Shown here: piece by piece, positions 8,817 to 18,331 of the stretch
Numbering within the stretch: the first letter of the stretch is position 1
How the letters are laid out: each line of letters opens with the position of its first letter
Assembly (NCBI GenBank): GCA_017380635.1
Contig: JAFODP010000008.1
Location: forward strand, 113,199-167,191
Length of the DNA stretch: 53,993 nucleotides
DNA from: Bacteroidales bacterium
GTDB lineage: Bacteria > Bacteroidota > Bacteroidia > Bacteroidales > UBA1402
Direction: 5' to 3'
The notes under the pieces: model-generated
What the model saw: only the letters and a program-made list of their open reading frames with translations
Told to the model about the DNA's origin: nothing
Database searches by the model: none
Position numbers and translations under genes: made by a program

Positions 8817-9233
8817 ATGGCCAAGACATTTCAGGAGATAAACGCCTATCGCGAAAAAAACGAACAATTCTTAGAAGAAAATGCCCAACAGCCGGAGATT
8901 GGCATATTGTCTTCGGGCGTTCAGTATCAAATACTCAAACAAGGCAAAGGCGCACGTCCTTCGGGCAAAGACAAAGTATTGGTGCATTACTGCGGAAAAC
9001 TGATCAATGGTAAGGAATTCGACAATTCCTTCAAACGCAAAAAGCCGGAGACATTCCGAGTGAACCAATTGATAAAAGGCTTCCAGGATGCCCTGAAAGC
9101 CATGAATGTAGGATCGAGATGGATGGTTTGGATTCCCTATCCTTTAGGTTACGGCGCCACCGATTGCGGCAAAGATATTCCCGCTTATTCCACCTTGGTT
9201 TTCGAAATCGAATTGCTCGATATCAGGAAATAA
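8817..9233 (+). CDS. FKBP-type peptidyl-prolyl cis-trans isomerase
   Basis: Prolyl isomerase of 138 residues. A short N-terminal helix region (AKTFQEINAYREKNEQFLEE) precedes a single FKBP domain. Typical landmarks are VLVHYCGKLINGKEFDNSF, the VNQLIKGFQDAL segment and a C-terminal VFEIELLDI strand. No signal peptide is visible, so it is probably cytoplasmic, unlike the secreted FKBPs of many Bacteroidetes. The start at 8817 follows a TACTTTTG promoter element. Its last 49 nt overlap the 3' end of the convergent GATE-protein gene. Confidence 0.92.
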   Translation: MAKTFQEINAYREKNEQFLEENAQQPEIGILSSGVQYQILKQGKGARPSGKDKVLVHYCGKLINGKEFDNSFKRKKPETFRVNQLIKGFQDALKAMNVGSRWMVWIPYPLGYGATDCGKDIPAYSTLVFEIELLDIRK

Positions 9234-10150
9234 TACGCGCGCAACAGCCACACCAATATCGTCACTATTGCCCAGCGGGCCACCAGCATCACCCACCACA
9301 TGCCGCCGCAAGCAGCAAAGAGCAGCAAATCTTCCAAGTTGCTGTGACAGATGCCGATGTGCGTATTGAGCAAATGCGTTTCTCGTCGATTGAGATTGCC
9401 TCGCGACAATTCGTCGAAAATGGCAGCCGAGCCGTAAGAAAGACCGATGATATTGGCCATAATCCAAAGGAAAGAACATTTCTCGGGCAAGCCGAAAAGC
9501 CAAAGCAAAGGACGGAAAAAGCGCGAAATAGCTTTCATCACGCCAAATTCGTAGAGCGAACGTTGCAGGATATTTAGTGCCCAGATAAGACAAGTCATCC
9601 AAAGGCCAAGCTTAATCAAGCCAATCAGCCAGTCGAGAAACAAAGGCCCGAAAGCGCCTTGCAATTGAAAGAAAGGAACTTCTGCCAAACTAAGACTAGA
9701 AGCCTGCACCACTTCGGGACGTCCGGGAAGTATCCAGTTCAAGCCCAGGCCCAAAAGCACCGAACCAAGGCTTCGCAACACGAAACTATACCAGATGGGC
9801 GTTCCCGTTTTTTGCTGCACGGCCGATTCCACTACCATGGCATGCGCCGCCAAAGACATGGTTCCGAGGATGGTGATTTCGCGCACCCCTAAATCTAAGG
9901 TGGAAATCACCGCTACACAAGAATACACATTGATGAAATAACCGCTCACATAAGCCATGGCTGCATCGCCGGGCAAACCGAACAAAGAAAACACCGGACT
10001 CACCCAAGTGGAAATCCAGGTAAGGATGCCGGTATATTTCAGCACAAAAATGGCAAACGATACGGTGGCCGTTATTTTAAAGATCCACCATATCGTTTTA
10101 AAAGCCCGCGGCGTGGCGGTTTTCAGTATTCTTTTGAATTTTTCAAGCAC
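9185..10150 (-). CDS. Nucleoside-recognition (GATE) domain membrane protein
   Basis: Polytopic membrane protein of about 320 residues with two related halves. The first half carries PVFSLFGLPGDAAMAYVSG and the second RPLLWLFGLPEKCSFLWIMA. This duplicated pattern fits proteins with two nucleoside-recognition/GATE domains (SpmA-SpmB or YjiH-like); their substrates are mostly unproven. The GTG at 10150 begins 1 nt after the tpiA stop and is preferred here. An ATG at 10186 would overlap tpiA by 35 nt. The 3' end overlaps the FKBP gene by 49 nt. Co-transcription with tpiA is likely. Confidence 0.75.
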   Translation of the reverse strand: MLEKFKRILKTATPRAFKTIWWIFKITATVSFAIFVLKYTGILTWISTWVSPVFSLFGLPGDAAMAYVSGYFINVYSCVAVISTLDLGVREITILGTMSLAAHAMVVESAVQQKTGTPIWYSFVLRSLGSVLLGLGLNWILPGRPEVVQASSLSLAEVPFFQLQGAFGPLFLDWLIGLIKLGLWMTCLIWALNILQRSLYEFGVMKAISRFFRPLLWLFGLPEKCSFLWIMANIIGLSYGSAAIFDELSRGNLNRRETHLLNTHIGICHSNLEDLLLFAACGGMWWVMLVARWAIVTILVWLLRAYYFLISSNSISKTKVE

Positions 10151-10151
10151 C

Positions 10152-10907
10152 TTACCAAGCACGAACAATTCCCATAAAATCTTCAACCTTCAAAGAAGCG
10201 CCACCAATCAAACCACCATCAACGTTGGGATTGGCAAACAATTCCTTGGCATTTGAGGGCTTGCAGCTACCACCATAAAGGATAGAGCAATTGTCGGCCA
10301 CTTCCTGACCATATTTTTCGGCCAAAACGCCACGGATGTAAGCATGGATTTCTTCGGCTTGTTCGGGAGTAGCAGTTTCGCCGGTACCGATAGCCCAAAC
10401 GGGTTCGTAAGCCAAAATGATTTTACCAAAATCTTCAGCGCTCAAAGAGAACAAAGAACCTTCGATCTGAGCTTTCACTACGTTGAAATGTTCGCCGGCT
10501 TTGCGTTCTTCCAACACTTCACCGATACAGAAAATGGGAGTCAAACCATTGGCCAAAGCCAATTCAACCTTGGTTTTCAACATTTCGGGAGTTTCGCCAT
10601 AATAAGCACGACGTTCGCTGTGACCCAAAATCACGTAGTTGGCACCGGTAGATTTTACCATTTCGGCAGAAACTTCGCCGGTATAAGCACCAGAAGCGTG
10701 ATCGGCACAGTTTTCAGCAGCAACACCCAAACGCTGGGTATCAACAGCTGCACAAACACTTGCCAAATGAATGAAAGGAGTACCGATAATCACATCGCAA
10801 TTCACTTTTTCATTAGCCAAAACGGCATCCAGATTCTTGGCCAATTCAAGACCTTCTTGCAGGTTTTTGTTCATTTTCCAGTTACCTGCTACAATTTTCT
10901 TTCTCAT
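10152..10907 (-). CDS. tpiA: Triosephosphate isomerase
   Basis: Glycolytic TIM-barrel enzyme interconverting dihydroxyacetone phosphate and glyceraldehyde 3-phosphate, 251 residues, standard length. It begins [13 protein letters not shown] with the substrate-binding Asn and Lys. The catalytic His lies in [10 protein letters not shown], and the catalytic Glu with flexible loop in [11 protein letters not shown]. The phosphate-binding LYGGS and GGLIGGASL segments close the barrel. Its start overlaps the stop of the upstream BT_3928-like gene by 4 nt, so the two are coupled. Start and identity are secure. Confidence 0.98.
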   Translation of the reverse strand: MRKKIVAGNWKMNKNLQEGLELAKNLDAVLANEKVNCDVIIGTPFIHLASVCAAVDTQRLGVAAENCADHASGAYTGEVSAEMVKSTGANYVILGHSERRAYYGETPEMLKTKVELALANGLTPIFCIGEVLEERKAGEHFNVVKAQIEGSLFSLSAEDFGKIILAYEPVWAIGTGETATPEQAEEIHAYIRGVLAEKYGQEVADNCSILYGGSCKPSNAKELFANPNVDGGLIGGASLKVEDFMGIVRAW

Positions 10908-12238
10908 TGATTTAAAACATTATTGTCGGAGTTCGCCTTTACGACTCCATTGGTTAAACGATTCAATTTTCTTTTTCTATAGAACGTCACGATAAGCGAA
11001 ATGGCGCGGAACAAAGAAACAATGAAATACGCCAAGACAATCAGTCCGAGCACCAACACCGTCTCTATGGTCTTTTTCATATATCGTGGCTGATGATACA
11101 AAAATTTCTGCGCAAGGCTTTCTCCATCGACATATTGGATAAAACCCTCAATATTTTCGGCCGACCATTTGGCATACACCACACCATTTTTCAGCAGCAC
11201 CACGCCCGGATTGGAACGAACCATGGTTTTGAGCGCGATTTCGTCGCTAAGGCAGAAAGGCTGGTCGAGGTCGAATTCGTAGGCGCAACGTTCCTGCTCC
11301 GCTTGCAAGGAAGCCGTGAGCAGATACAAGGGATAATGATGCTGTTTGGCATATTCTTGCAAGTCGTGAACATCACTCATGAAGGCCGCATCGGCATCTT
11401 CTAAGTAAGGCATGGACACCAAGAAAACATAGGAAGTATCGCTCAGCACTCGCATGGTGATATCGCCTTCTTGCGGATGAATGATGATAAAATCTTGAAT
11501 GGGAGCCTGATAGCCCTTGCGCACCAAAACTTCCTTTCTATCTACATAATGCCAAGCCGTATCGGTGGGATATTCATTTTCGTCGAAGAATTTGCGTCGG
11601 CCGTCTTTTTCCATGATAAAGGTCACGGCAAATGAATCTTGCGGCGCATCGTCGGGCACCATCATCTGAGAAGGCAGATGCGAACCCACTTTATACGGAC
11701 GGAAATCGATGAATGGCAATTGATTACGACTGTAAGAAGCAATAAACAAAGGCACAATCATGCTCAGGATAAAGGCTGCCGGCGAAGTTCTTTTGCCAAA
11801 AGTATGATACAAATCGCCCTTATAGAGCAAAAGAATCAACGACAAAATAAGCAAAATGACATTCTTTTCGAAGGTCTGCCAATTGCTCAATTTCAGCGCA
11901 TCGCCAAAGCAACCGCAATCTTTCACCGGATCGGTCAGAGCCACCACCAACGTGAGCGCCGTCATCACCAACATAAAAAGCGTGCTAAGGCGAGCCGTAC
12001 GTCTTTGACGGAAACCGAAAAGATGCGAAAAGCCCAACAACATCTCGAAAGAGAAAAGCGCCACCGCCAACAGCCCCGCATATTCCTCGAAGAATCCCCA
12101 GGAAAAGGCTTGCAGATAATCCTGAATTTTGTACACCGTTCCCAAGGGATCGACGGCCTTCACAAATCCGGAAAACAGAAAAGTGAAGCCCAACAAGAAA
12201 CGGGCAATCAGGGACAATGCTCGGTGGAACTTGCTCAT
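10904..12238 (-). CDS. BT_3928-like DoxX-family membrane protein with thioredoxin-like tail
   Basis: Protein of 444 residues. The first ~150 form a DoxX/MauE-type four-helix membrane domain with the conserved loop [20 protein letters not shown]. Further helices lie near residues 160-175 and 390-415. Between them is a soluble part, with [18 protein letters not shown] followed by PLYLLTAS, that looks like a thioredoxin-type fold without a clear CxxC. Bacteroidetes carry this family next to tpiA and DUF1599 genes, as here. It overlaps tpiA by 4 nt and follows the DUF1599 gene by 4 nt. A role in redox or membrane thiol chemistry is only inference. Confidence 0.8.
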   Translation of the reverse strand: MSKFHRALSLIARFLLGFTFLFSGFVKAVDPLGTVYKIQDYLQAFSWGFFEEYAGLLAVALFSFEMLLGFSHLFGFRQRRTARLSTLFMLVMTALTLVVALTDPVKDCGCFGDALKLSNWQTFEKNVILLILSLILLLYKGDLYHTFGKRTSPAAFILSMIVPLFIASYSRNQLPFIDFRPYKVGSHLPSQMMVPDDAPQDSFAVTFIMEKDGRRKFFDENEYPTDTAWHYVDRKEVLVRKGYQAPIQDFIIIHPQEGDITMRVLSDTSYVFLVSMPYLEDADAAFMSDVHDLQEYAKQHHYPLYLLTASLQAEQERCAYEFDLDQPFCLSDEIALKTMVRSNPGVVLLKNGVVYAKWSAENIEGFIQYVDGESLAQKFLYHQPRYMKKTIETVLVLGLIVLAYFIVSLFRAISLIVTFYRKRKLNRLTNGVVKANSDNNVLNQ

Positions 12239-12242
12239 CGCT

Positions 12243-12782
12243 TTATTTAAATTGATAGCGGATCAGGCCGAAAATGGCGTAATTGATAATATCCTGATAG
12301 TTGGAATCGATACCTTCCGACACCAAAGTCTGGCCTTCGTTATCTTCGATTTCCTTGATACGATTGAGTTTGGTCAGGATGAAATCGGTGTAGGAAGTAA
12401 CGCGCATATCGCGCCAAGCTTCGCCGTAGTCGTGGTTTTTGGCCAACATCAAATCGCGGGTAGAAGCCATTTTTTCATCGTAGAGCGCCAAGGCTTCGGC
12501 CGGCGTCATGTCTACTTTGTCCACAAAACCTTTCTCGAGCTGTATCATTCCGATGATGCCGTAATTCACCAAAGCCATCAGTTCAGACACGATGCCTTCG
12601 CCCACCTTGCTGAGTTTGGTAATTTCGAGGGTGCGGATACGTTTGGTTTTGGTAAAGAGCTGATCGGTGAGCGAGCTGGGACGGAAGATGCGCCAAGACG
12701 CGCCATAATCTTGTAACTTGTTGGCAAACACTTCTCTACAGGAAGCTACCACAGCATCGAATTGTTCGTTGGTTTTAGACAT
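12243..12782 (-). CDS. DUF1599 (Nmad1-type) protein with internal duplication
   Basis: Protein of 179 residues built from two related halves. The first has KLQDYGASWRIFRPSSLTDQ and TKTKRIRTLE; the second has KNHDYGEAWRDMRVTSYTDF and TKLNRIKEIE. Each half ends in a hydrophobic NYxIxGxI segment. This is the DUF1599 family, also called nucleotide modification associated domain 1; its biochemical role is not established. The start at 12782 (MSKTNEQFDAVV) follows a TACTTTTG element. It heads the DUF1599-DoxX-tpiA-GATE unit. Confidence 0.82.
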   Translation of the reverse strand: MSKTNEQFDAVVASCREVFANKLQDYGASWRIFRPSSLTDQLFTKTKRIRTLEITKLSKVGEGIVSELMALVNYGIIGMIQLEKGFVDKVDMTPAEALALYDEKMASTRDLMLAKNHDYGEAWRDMRVTSYTDFILTKLNRIKEIEDNEGQTLVSEGIDSNYQDIINYAIFGLIRYQFK

Positions 12783-12828
12783 GATGATACTATTTTGAGG
12801 GACAATGCCCATCGCATTTTTTCGGGCA

Positions 12829-12836
12829 CAAAAGTA
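12829..12836 (-). promoter_or_regulatory. Promoter -7 element of the DUF1599-tpiA unit
   Basis: TACTTTTG on the minus strand (CAAAAGTA plus) lies 46 nt before the DUF1599 start. The context AGCAGTACTTTTGTGCCCG is nearly identical to that of the tRNA-Gln promoter elsewhere in the window. No exact -33 element was found at the right distance. Confidence 0.5.
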
Positions 12837-12852
12837 CTGCTTTTTTCCTTTA

Positions 12853-14949
12853 TCAGCTAATGACTCCCCAATTGATTTTGTGAGCGTAACGTTTTTTAAG
12901 CTCCCTTCGGAGAATGGCATTTTCCGGCTTGAGCAAATCGGGATCGTCCGAGAGAATCTGCTTGGCCAGGTTGCGGGTGTATTCCACCAACTGACCATCG
13001 CGGGCCAAATCGGCAATTTTCATATCGAAAGGAATACCACTTTGCTGCACGCCTTCAATATCGCCAGGCCCGCGCAGCTTGAGGTCGGCTTCGGAAATCT
13101 CGAAACCATCGTTGGTAGATGTCATGATTTCGAGGCGCTTACGACCATCTTCCGACAACTTGAACGAACTGAGCAACACACAATACGACTGCTCGGCACC
13201 ACGTCCCACGCGTCCACGCAACTGATGCAGCTGCGACAAACCAAAACGTTCGGCATTCTGAATAAGCATCATGGAAGCATTCGGCACATCCACACCCACT
13301 TCTATCACCGTGGTAGCCACCAAAATACGGGTTTCGCCCTTGGAGAACATGGCCATTTGCTCGTCTTTCTCGGCGGGCTTCATCTTGCCATGCACCATAC
13401 CAACTTTCACCTCGGGGAAAGCCTGACAAATATGTTCAAAACCGTCTTTAAGATTTTTATAATCAGAACGTTCCGACTCTTCGATAAGCGGATAAACGAT
13501 ATAGATTTGTCGGCCGCGCTGCAACTCTTCGTGCATGAAACGATAGAGTTCGGCCAATTGATTTTCGTAACGATGGATAGTTTGGATAGGCTTGCGTCCC
13601 GGCGGCAATTCATCGATGACAGACACATCCAAATCGCCATAAAGCGTCATGGCCAAAGTGCGCGGAATGGGAGTAGCCGTCATCACCAGCACATGCGGAG
13701 GCGTCACATTTTTCGACCAGAGTTTGCTGCGCTGCACCACACCGAAACGATGTTGTTCGTCTATCACCACCAAGCCCAAATTGTGAAACTGCACCGTATC
13801 TTCGATGAGCGTGTGTGTTCCGATAAGAATATGGAGCTGGCCGCTGCGCAACTGTTCGTGCAGCACTTCACGTTCTTTCTTTTTGGTGGACCCCGTCAGC
13901 AAGGCCACTTTGAGCGGCATATCCTTGAGCAAGCGGGAAATATTTGCATAATGCTGTTGCGCCAGAATTTCGGTAGGCGCCATCATACAAGCCTGAAAAC
14001 CATTATCGATAGCCATCAGCATCGACATCAAAGCCACCAAGGTTTTACCGCTGCCCACATCGCCCTGAATCAAACGGTTCATCTGCACCTGTCCGGCCAC
14101 ATTGGCTCGAATTTCTTTCAGCACGCGTTTCTGCGCTCCGGTAAGTTGAAAAGGCAAATGATGATGGTAGAAATCGTTGAAATACCGACCAATAAGTTTG
14201 AAAGGAAAACCTTGCAGTTTCTGGCTCCGCTGACGCGCAAAACGCAATATTTGCAGCTGAAGGTAGAGCAATTCTTCGAGTTTCAAACGATAGCGAGCTT
14301 CTTTCAAAGCCTTGGAATCGCTGGGAAAATGCACCAAGCGCAAAGCCTCGTTCAAGGGACGAAGTCGCAGTCGTTCAAGCAGATAATCGGGCAAGGTTTC
14401 CGGCAAACGCTCGTTCATCGTCTGAAAAAGCGACACCACTATTTTCTGGATGGCACGACTGTTCAGATAAGAATTCTTCATCTTTTCCGTCGTGCTGTAA
14501 TAAGCTTGCAAACCGCCGGTCAGGACACGCAAATTGCCCTCGTTGGCCACATCCAAATCGGGATGCGCCAAACTGATTTTATTGCCAAACTGCGCCGGCT
14601 TGCCAAACACCAGATAAAGGTCCTTGGTATTGTATCGGCTTTCTACGTATTTAACACCTTTAAACCAGACCAATTCCAGTATGCCGCTATCGTCGGCCAA
14701 GCGCGCTACGAGTCGTTTTCCGCGGCCCTCGCCTTCCATGCGAAAATCGAGAATGCGTCCGCAAACCTGGATATAGGGCATGCCTTGTTGCAATTCAGCG
14801 ATTTTATGTATGCGGCTGCGGTCGATATATTTGTAGGGGAAATAATACAGCAAATCTTCCTGACAAGTGATGTTCAATTCCTTTGCCAGAATCTCGGCGC
14901 GAGAAGGGCCCACGCCTTTCAGATAGGTCAATTCCTGTGTTAAATCCAT
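12853..14949 (-). CDS. recG: ATP-dependent DNA helicase RecG
   Basis: Branch-migrating helicase that remodels stalled forks and Holliday junctions, 698 residues, normal length. The N-terminal wedge domain contains LTYLKGVGPSRAEILAKEL. Helicase motif I is GDVGSGKTLVAL near residue 305, motif II DEQHRFG, motif III MTATPIPRT, and motif VI QLRGRVGRG. The C-terminal part has the family's LKLRGPGDI. It follows ispD closely on the minus strand (18-nt gap) and is followed by a promoter and the DUF1599 unit. Confidence 0.97.
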   Translation of the reverse strand: MDLTQELTYLKGVGPSRAEILAKELNITCQEDLLYYFPYKYIDRSRIHKIAELQQGMPYIQVCGRILDFRMEGEGRGKRLVARLADDSGILELVWFKGVKYVESRYNTKDLYLVFGKPAQFGNKISLAHPDLDVANEGNLRVLTGGLQAYYSTTEKMKNSYLNSRAIQKIVVSLFQTMNERLPETLPDYLLERLRLRPLNEALRLVHFPSDSKALKEARYRLKLEELLYLQLQILRFARQRSQKLQGFPFKLIGRYFNDFYHHHLPFQLTGAQKRVLKEIRANVAGQVQMNRLIQGDVGSGKTLVALMSMLMAIDNGFQACMMAPTEILAQQHYANISRLLKDMPLKVALLTGSTKKKEREVLHEQLRSGQLHILIGTHTLIEDTVQFHNLGLVVIDEQHRFGVVQRSKLWSKNVTPPHVLVMTATPIPRTLAMTLYGDLDVSVIDELPPGRKPIQTIHRYENQLAELYRFMHEELQRGRQIYIVYPLIEESERSDYKNLKDGFEHICQAFPEVKVGMVHGKMKPAEKDEQMAMFSKGETRILVATTVIEVGVDVPNASMMLIQNAERFGLSQLHQLRGRVGRGAEQSYCVLLSSFKLSEDGRKRLEIMTSTNDGFEISEADLKLRGPGDIEGVQQSGIPFDMKIADLARDGQLVEYTRNLAKQILSDDPDLLKPENAILRRELKKRYAHKINWGVIS

Positions 14950-14967
14950 TTTGTCTGCAAACGAAGT

Positions 14968-15660
14968 TTAGCGCTGCGATAGGCGAAATGTCGCCAAATC
15001 CAAATCCTCTTGCGTGGTAATTTTAGTATTGTGACGACTGCCTTCCACCAAAGTAATGCTTGCACCGGCGGCTTCCATCACCGAAGCATCGTCGGTGAAA
15101 CTCTCTTGATAAGGCAATCGATAAGCGGCCCAAAGTGCGTCGGCATCGAAAACCTGCGGCGTCTGCACATGACAGAAAGCGGCTCTGTCTTCGGCTTGAT
15201 TGCTTCCATCTGGCAACACGCGACGCAGACTGTCTACCATCGGAATGGTGGGCACCACAGCACCGGTTTCGGCTGCCTTGGCATAACAACGTTCCAACAG
15301 AGCTGCATCCACAAAGGGTCGTACCGCATCGTGCACCGCCACCAAAGCTTTTTCCGCCTGAGGCCCACGCAATTGCTGCACCATCAACAAGCCGTTCTTC
15401 ACCGAATCGTAGCGTTCTTTTCCGCCGAAAGTTATCGTATGAGGCAAAGCAAACTGATGAGTTTCACAAAGCTCCAGCCAGTAATCCACTTGTGCTTCAG
15501 GCAAGACCAAAACCAACTGCAAGTGCGCATCGTAAGCATGAAAAGCCTCGAGCGTATGCATCAGGATGGGCTTGTCTTGCAAGGGCAAAAACTGCTTGGG
15601 CACTTGGGTAGCCATGCGTTTCCCGCTACCACCGGCCACGATGACGGCAAACTTTTTCAT
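14968..15660 (-). CDS. ispD: 2-C-methyl-D-erythritol 4-phosphate cytidylyltransferase
   Basis: Third enzyme of the non-mevalonate isoprenoid pathway, making CDP-methylerythritol from CTP. It has 230 residues. The nucleotide-binding loop is VIVAGGSGKRMATQVPKQF at residues 7-25. AVHDAVRPFVD carries the conserved Asp/Arg of the family, and FTDDASVMEAAG near the C-terminus is the substrate segment. Its start overlaps the stop of the alkaline phosphatase gene by 4 nt and recG follows after 18 nt. Identity is secure. Confidence 0.95.
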   Translation of the reverse strand: MKKFAVIVAGGSGKRMATQVPKQFLPLQDKPILMHTLEAFHAYDAHLQLVLVLPEAQVDYWLELCETHQFALPHTITFGGKERYDSVKNGLLMVQQLRGPQAEKALVAVHDAVRPFVDAALLERCYAKAAETGAVVPTIPMVDSLRRVLPDGSNQAEDRAAFCHVQTPQVFDADALWAAYRLPYQESFTDDASVMEAAGASITLVEGSRHNTKITTQEDLDLATFRLSQR

Positions 15661-16751
15661 TTTTTCAGTTTCATCAATTTCGACATGATGGCCTTATGAT
15701 CGGAGTTCTGCATAAACGCGGGATAATCTTCCGCTCCGGCACCAAAAATATACACCGGCACAGCCACGCCCGTATGTCCCGATACATTGAATTTATGCTT
15801 CAACGATTTTCCCGGCTGAAGGTCTTCGCTTTGCAAAAGCGACAAGCCGCCCGTTTCATGATCGGCCGTTACCACCACCAAAGTGTTTTTATCTCTGCGG
15901 GCAAAATCCACGGCCACTTGCACAGCCTTATCGAAATCGATGGTTTCGGCCACCGTTCCGTCGATATCGCTCGCATGACAACGAAAATCGATGGCAGAAC
16001 CTTCCACCATCAAGAAGAAACCATCTTTATCCTTGCTCAAATAATCGATGGCAGTGGCCACCGCTTCAGGCAGATAATTGCCACGACCTTCCGTCATCGA
16101 AGGCAAATTTTCGTCGGCACAGAGCGCAATCAGACTTTCCTGCTTGTCAGGACGTCCCTGCAAGGCTTCCGATTGTTGAAGAGCTTCCCAAGAATAGAAA
16201 AGCTGTTTGCCTTGCGCTTGCAATTCAGCCGCCAAAGGAAAAGCATCTTTTCTGTTTTCCATATACTTACGACCGCCACCAATCATAATATCGGGCGAGA
16301 AAGTCAACATATCACGCGAAATATCTTCGTAATCCTTGCGGGTGACATTGTGCGCAAAAAATGCCGCCGGCGTCGCATGGAACAGATAACAAGTAACCAC
16401 GATACCGGTAGATTTTCCGTTCAAAGCAGCCTTTTCGAGAATAGACTGAATCTCGGTGCTGTCGGGGCCCATACCAATCATGCCGTTCTTGGTTTTCGCG
16501 CCACAAGCCAAAGCCGTACCGCTGGCAGCCGAATCGGTAATTTTTTTGTTGGCCGACCAAGTTTCCTGCAAAGCCATGGCATCGGCCTGCGACATCATCA
16601 CCAAAGGCTTGCCTTGCGCCATCACGCCCGAATAAGCCTGATTGAGTCCCATACCGTCACCAATCATAAAAATCACATTCTTCACCGGCTTGGCGGCAGA
16701 AATCGTCAGCGAAAAAAGCGCCAACAACATTGTTAAAGTAGTCTTTCTCAT
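15657..16751 (-). CDS. Alkaline phosphatase (secreted)
   Basis: Metal-dependent phosphomonoesterase of the PhoA family, 364 residues. The N-terminal MRKTTLTMLLALFSLTISAAK is a signal peptide, so it acts in the periplasm or outside. The first metal site is VIFMIGDGMG. The nucleophile is Ser in TDSAASGTALACG. Later metal ligands are in VEGSAIDFRCH and TADHETGGL. The ATG at 16751 is chosen over an upstream in-frame ATG at 16790 because the signal peptide starts there. The gene sits between xseB and ispD in a tightly packed unit, an unexpected place for a secreted enzyme. Confidence 0.92.
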   Translation of the reverse strand: MRKTTLTMLLALFSLTISAAKPVKNVIFMIGDGMGLNQAYSGVMAQGKPLVMMSQADAMALQETWSANKKITDSAASGTALACGAKTKNGMIGMGPDSTEIQSILEKAALNGKSTGIVVTCYLFHATPAAFFAHNVTRKDYEDISRDMLTFSPDIMIGGGRKYMENRKDAFPLAAELQAQGKQLFYSWEALQQSEALQGRPDKQESLIALCADENLPSMTEGRGNYLPEAVATAIDYLSKDKDGFFLMVEGSAIDFRCHASDIDGTVAETIDFDKAVQVAVDFARRDKNTLVVVTADHETGGLSLLQSEDLQPGKSLKHKFNVSGHTGVAVPVYIFGAGAEDYPAFMQNSDHKAIMSKLMKLKK

Positions 16752-16755
16752 AGTT

Positions 16756-16962
16756 TTATGCTTCGTTATCTTCTTTAAAAATTGCTGCAATTGCCTCTTC
16801 TGTCTTGCTCAATTTCTGCTGACAGAAGCTTATCAGTTCGCTGGCACGTTGTACCTGCTTCACCATATCGTCCACATCCAATTGTCCCGCTTCCAACAAC
16901 TTCATGATCGATTCCAATTCGGTCATGGCGGCTTGGTAACTAAGATTTTCTTTCTTTGCCAT
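16756..16962 (-). CDS. xseB: Exodeoxyribonuclease VII small subunit
   Basis: Small helical subunit of exonuclease VII, 68 residues. It begins MAKKENLSYQAAMTELESI and contains the family pattern of a helix (LESIMKLLEAGQLDVDDMV), a turn, and a second helix ending in SFCQQKLSKTEEAI. It lies 11 nt downstream of xseA, its partner, and 4 nt before the phosphatase gene. Confidence 0.93.
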   Translation of the reverse strand: MAKKENLSYQAAMTELESIMKLLEAGQLDVDDMVKQVQRASELISFCQQKLSKTEEAIAAIFKEDNEA

Positions 16963-16973
16963 ATGCTTTATTT

Positions 16974-18311
16974 TTATTCTTCCGAAGATGATTTTCTTTC
17001 CGAAGATGATTTAACTTCTTTTACCTGCGACAGCAAACTACCATCGCGAAAACGCACTTCAATACTATCGCCCGCCTGCAAAGCCTGCACCGACTTCACA
17101 ATCTTTCCCCGATGCAAAGTCAGGCTGTAGCCGCGCTGCAATTGCTCTTGCGGATTGTACATTTTTAAAGTGGTCTGCATCAAGGCCATAGCATGCTTAT
17201 TCACTTCTATCTGACGCAAACTGCGTTGATGCAAACTCTCCTTGAAAGTGGACAATTTCTGTTGTTGCTGCTGACAACTGCGCTGCGAATAGGTCTGCAA
17301 ATGCAAAGTCTTTTTCTGTAATTCCATCCGCTGACGATGCACTTGCCCATCGGTAGAGCTTTTCAGTTGATGAGCAAAGAGCTGCAAAGTCTGTTTTTCG
17401 CGACGCAGAAACTGCTGCGTATATTGTTCTAAATAATTCTGATAATCAGACAATTGTTCCCAATTATCCATCATCTTGCCGTTCAGAAATTCAGCCACCG
17501 CCGTAGGCGTTTTCAGCGCGCGATACGCCACGATATCTGCCACCGACTCGTCGCGTTCATGACCAATACCCGTCAATACCGGCAAAGGAAATTGCGCCAA
17601 GGATGCACACAGTTCGTAGCTATCGAAGCAAGACAAATCGGCCGTCGCACCGCCTCCACGAATCAAGATCACCACATCGAAATGATCTGCTTTATCGAGG
17701 ATGGCATCCAAGGCTTGCAAGATGGAACTTTCGGCTTGTTCGCCCTGCATGATAGCCGGAAACAGTTGCCATTGATACGCGAAGCCGCTTTCTTTCAACT
17801 GCACGCAAAAATCTTCGTAACCCGCGGCCGTTGCCGAGGAAATCACCGCCAAACGCTGTGGCAAAAGGGGCCAAGGCAATTCCTTGTTCAAATCGAGTAC
17901 GCCATCCGCTTTCAGACGAAGCAGAATTTCCTGACGTCGCTTGGCCCAGTCGCCCAAGGTGTAAGCCGGATCGATATCGGTGATGACCAAAGACATGCCA
18001 TAGAGCTCGTGAAAAGTCAAGGAAACCTCAATCAAGACTTTCTGCCCGCGCGACAAAGCCACACCGGTGCTGAGCTGAAATTGTGCCGACAGAAAATACC
18101 AGACATTGGCCCAAATCACCGCCTTGGAACGCGCCAACAACTGATCGCTGCCAGCCTTTTTCTCGATAAGTTCCAGATAGCAATGTCCCGAAGCATTGGT
18201 TTTACATTCGGCTATTTCGGCCGTCACCCAATACTTTTCAGGAAATGCTTCGTTCAAAACATCCTTCACCAAGGCGTTGAACTCGGAAAGACTGATCGGA
18301 CTGGCAAACAT
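16974..18311 (-). CDS. xseA: Exodeoxyribonuclease VII large subunit
   Basis: Large subunit of the single-strand exonuclease VII, 445 residues. An N-terminal OB-fold (FPEKYWVTAEIAECKTN) is followed by the catalytic core with AVISSATAAGYEDF, VVILIRGGGATADLSCFD and TGIGHERDESVAD. A long coiled coil fills the C-terminal half (KQTLQLFAHQLKSSTDGQ and onwards). The tail ends in a short repeated Ser/Glu motif (SSERKSSSEE) encoded by two near-identical 13-nt units. xseB follows after 11 nt. Confidence 0.96.
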   Translation of the reverse strand: MFASPISLSEFNALVKDVLNEAFPEKYWVTAEIAECKTNASGHCYLELIEKKAGSDQLLARSKAVIWANVWYFLSAQFQLSTGVALSRGQKVLIEVSLTFHELYGMSLVITDIDPAYTLGDWAKRRQEILLRLKADGVLDLNKELPWPLLPQRLAVISSATAAGYEDFCVQLKESGFAYQWQLFPAIMQGEQAESSILQALDAILDKADHFDVVILIRGGGATADLSCFDSYELCASLAQFPLPVLTGIGHERDESVADIVAYRALKTPTAVAEFLNGKMMDNWEQLSDYQNYLEQYTQQFLRREKQTLQLFAHQLKSSTDGQVHRQRMELQKKTLHLQTYSQRSCQQQQQKLSTFKESLHQRSLRQIEVNKHAMALMQTTLKMYNPQEQLQRGYSLTLHRGKIVKSVQALQAGDSIEVRFRDGSLLSQVKEVKSSSERKSSSEE

Positions 18312-18331
18312 CGTTAGACACTGTATTTATC

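Noticed and set aside
12805..14943. A 712-codon open frame on the plus strand opposite recG
   Set aside because: It mirrors recG, which has all helicase motifs. The product is rich in H, Q and R with no domain, as expected from the antisense of a gene with biased codons.
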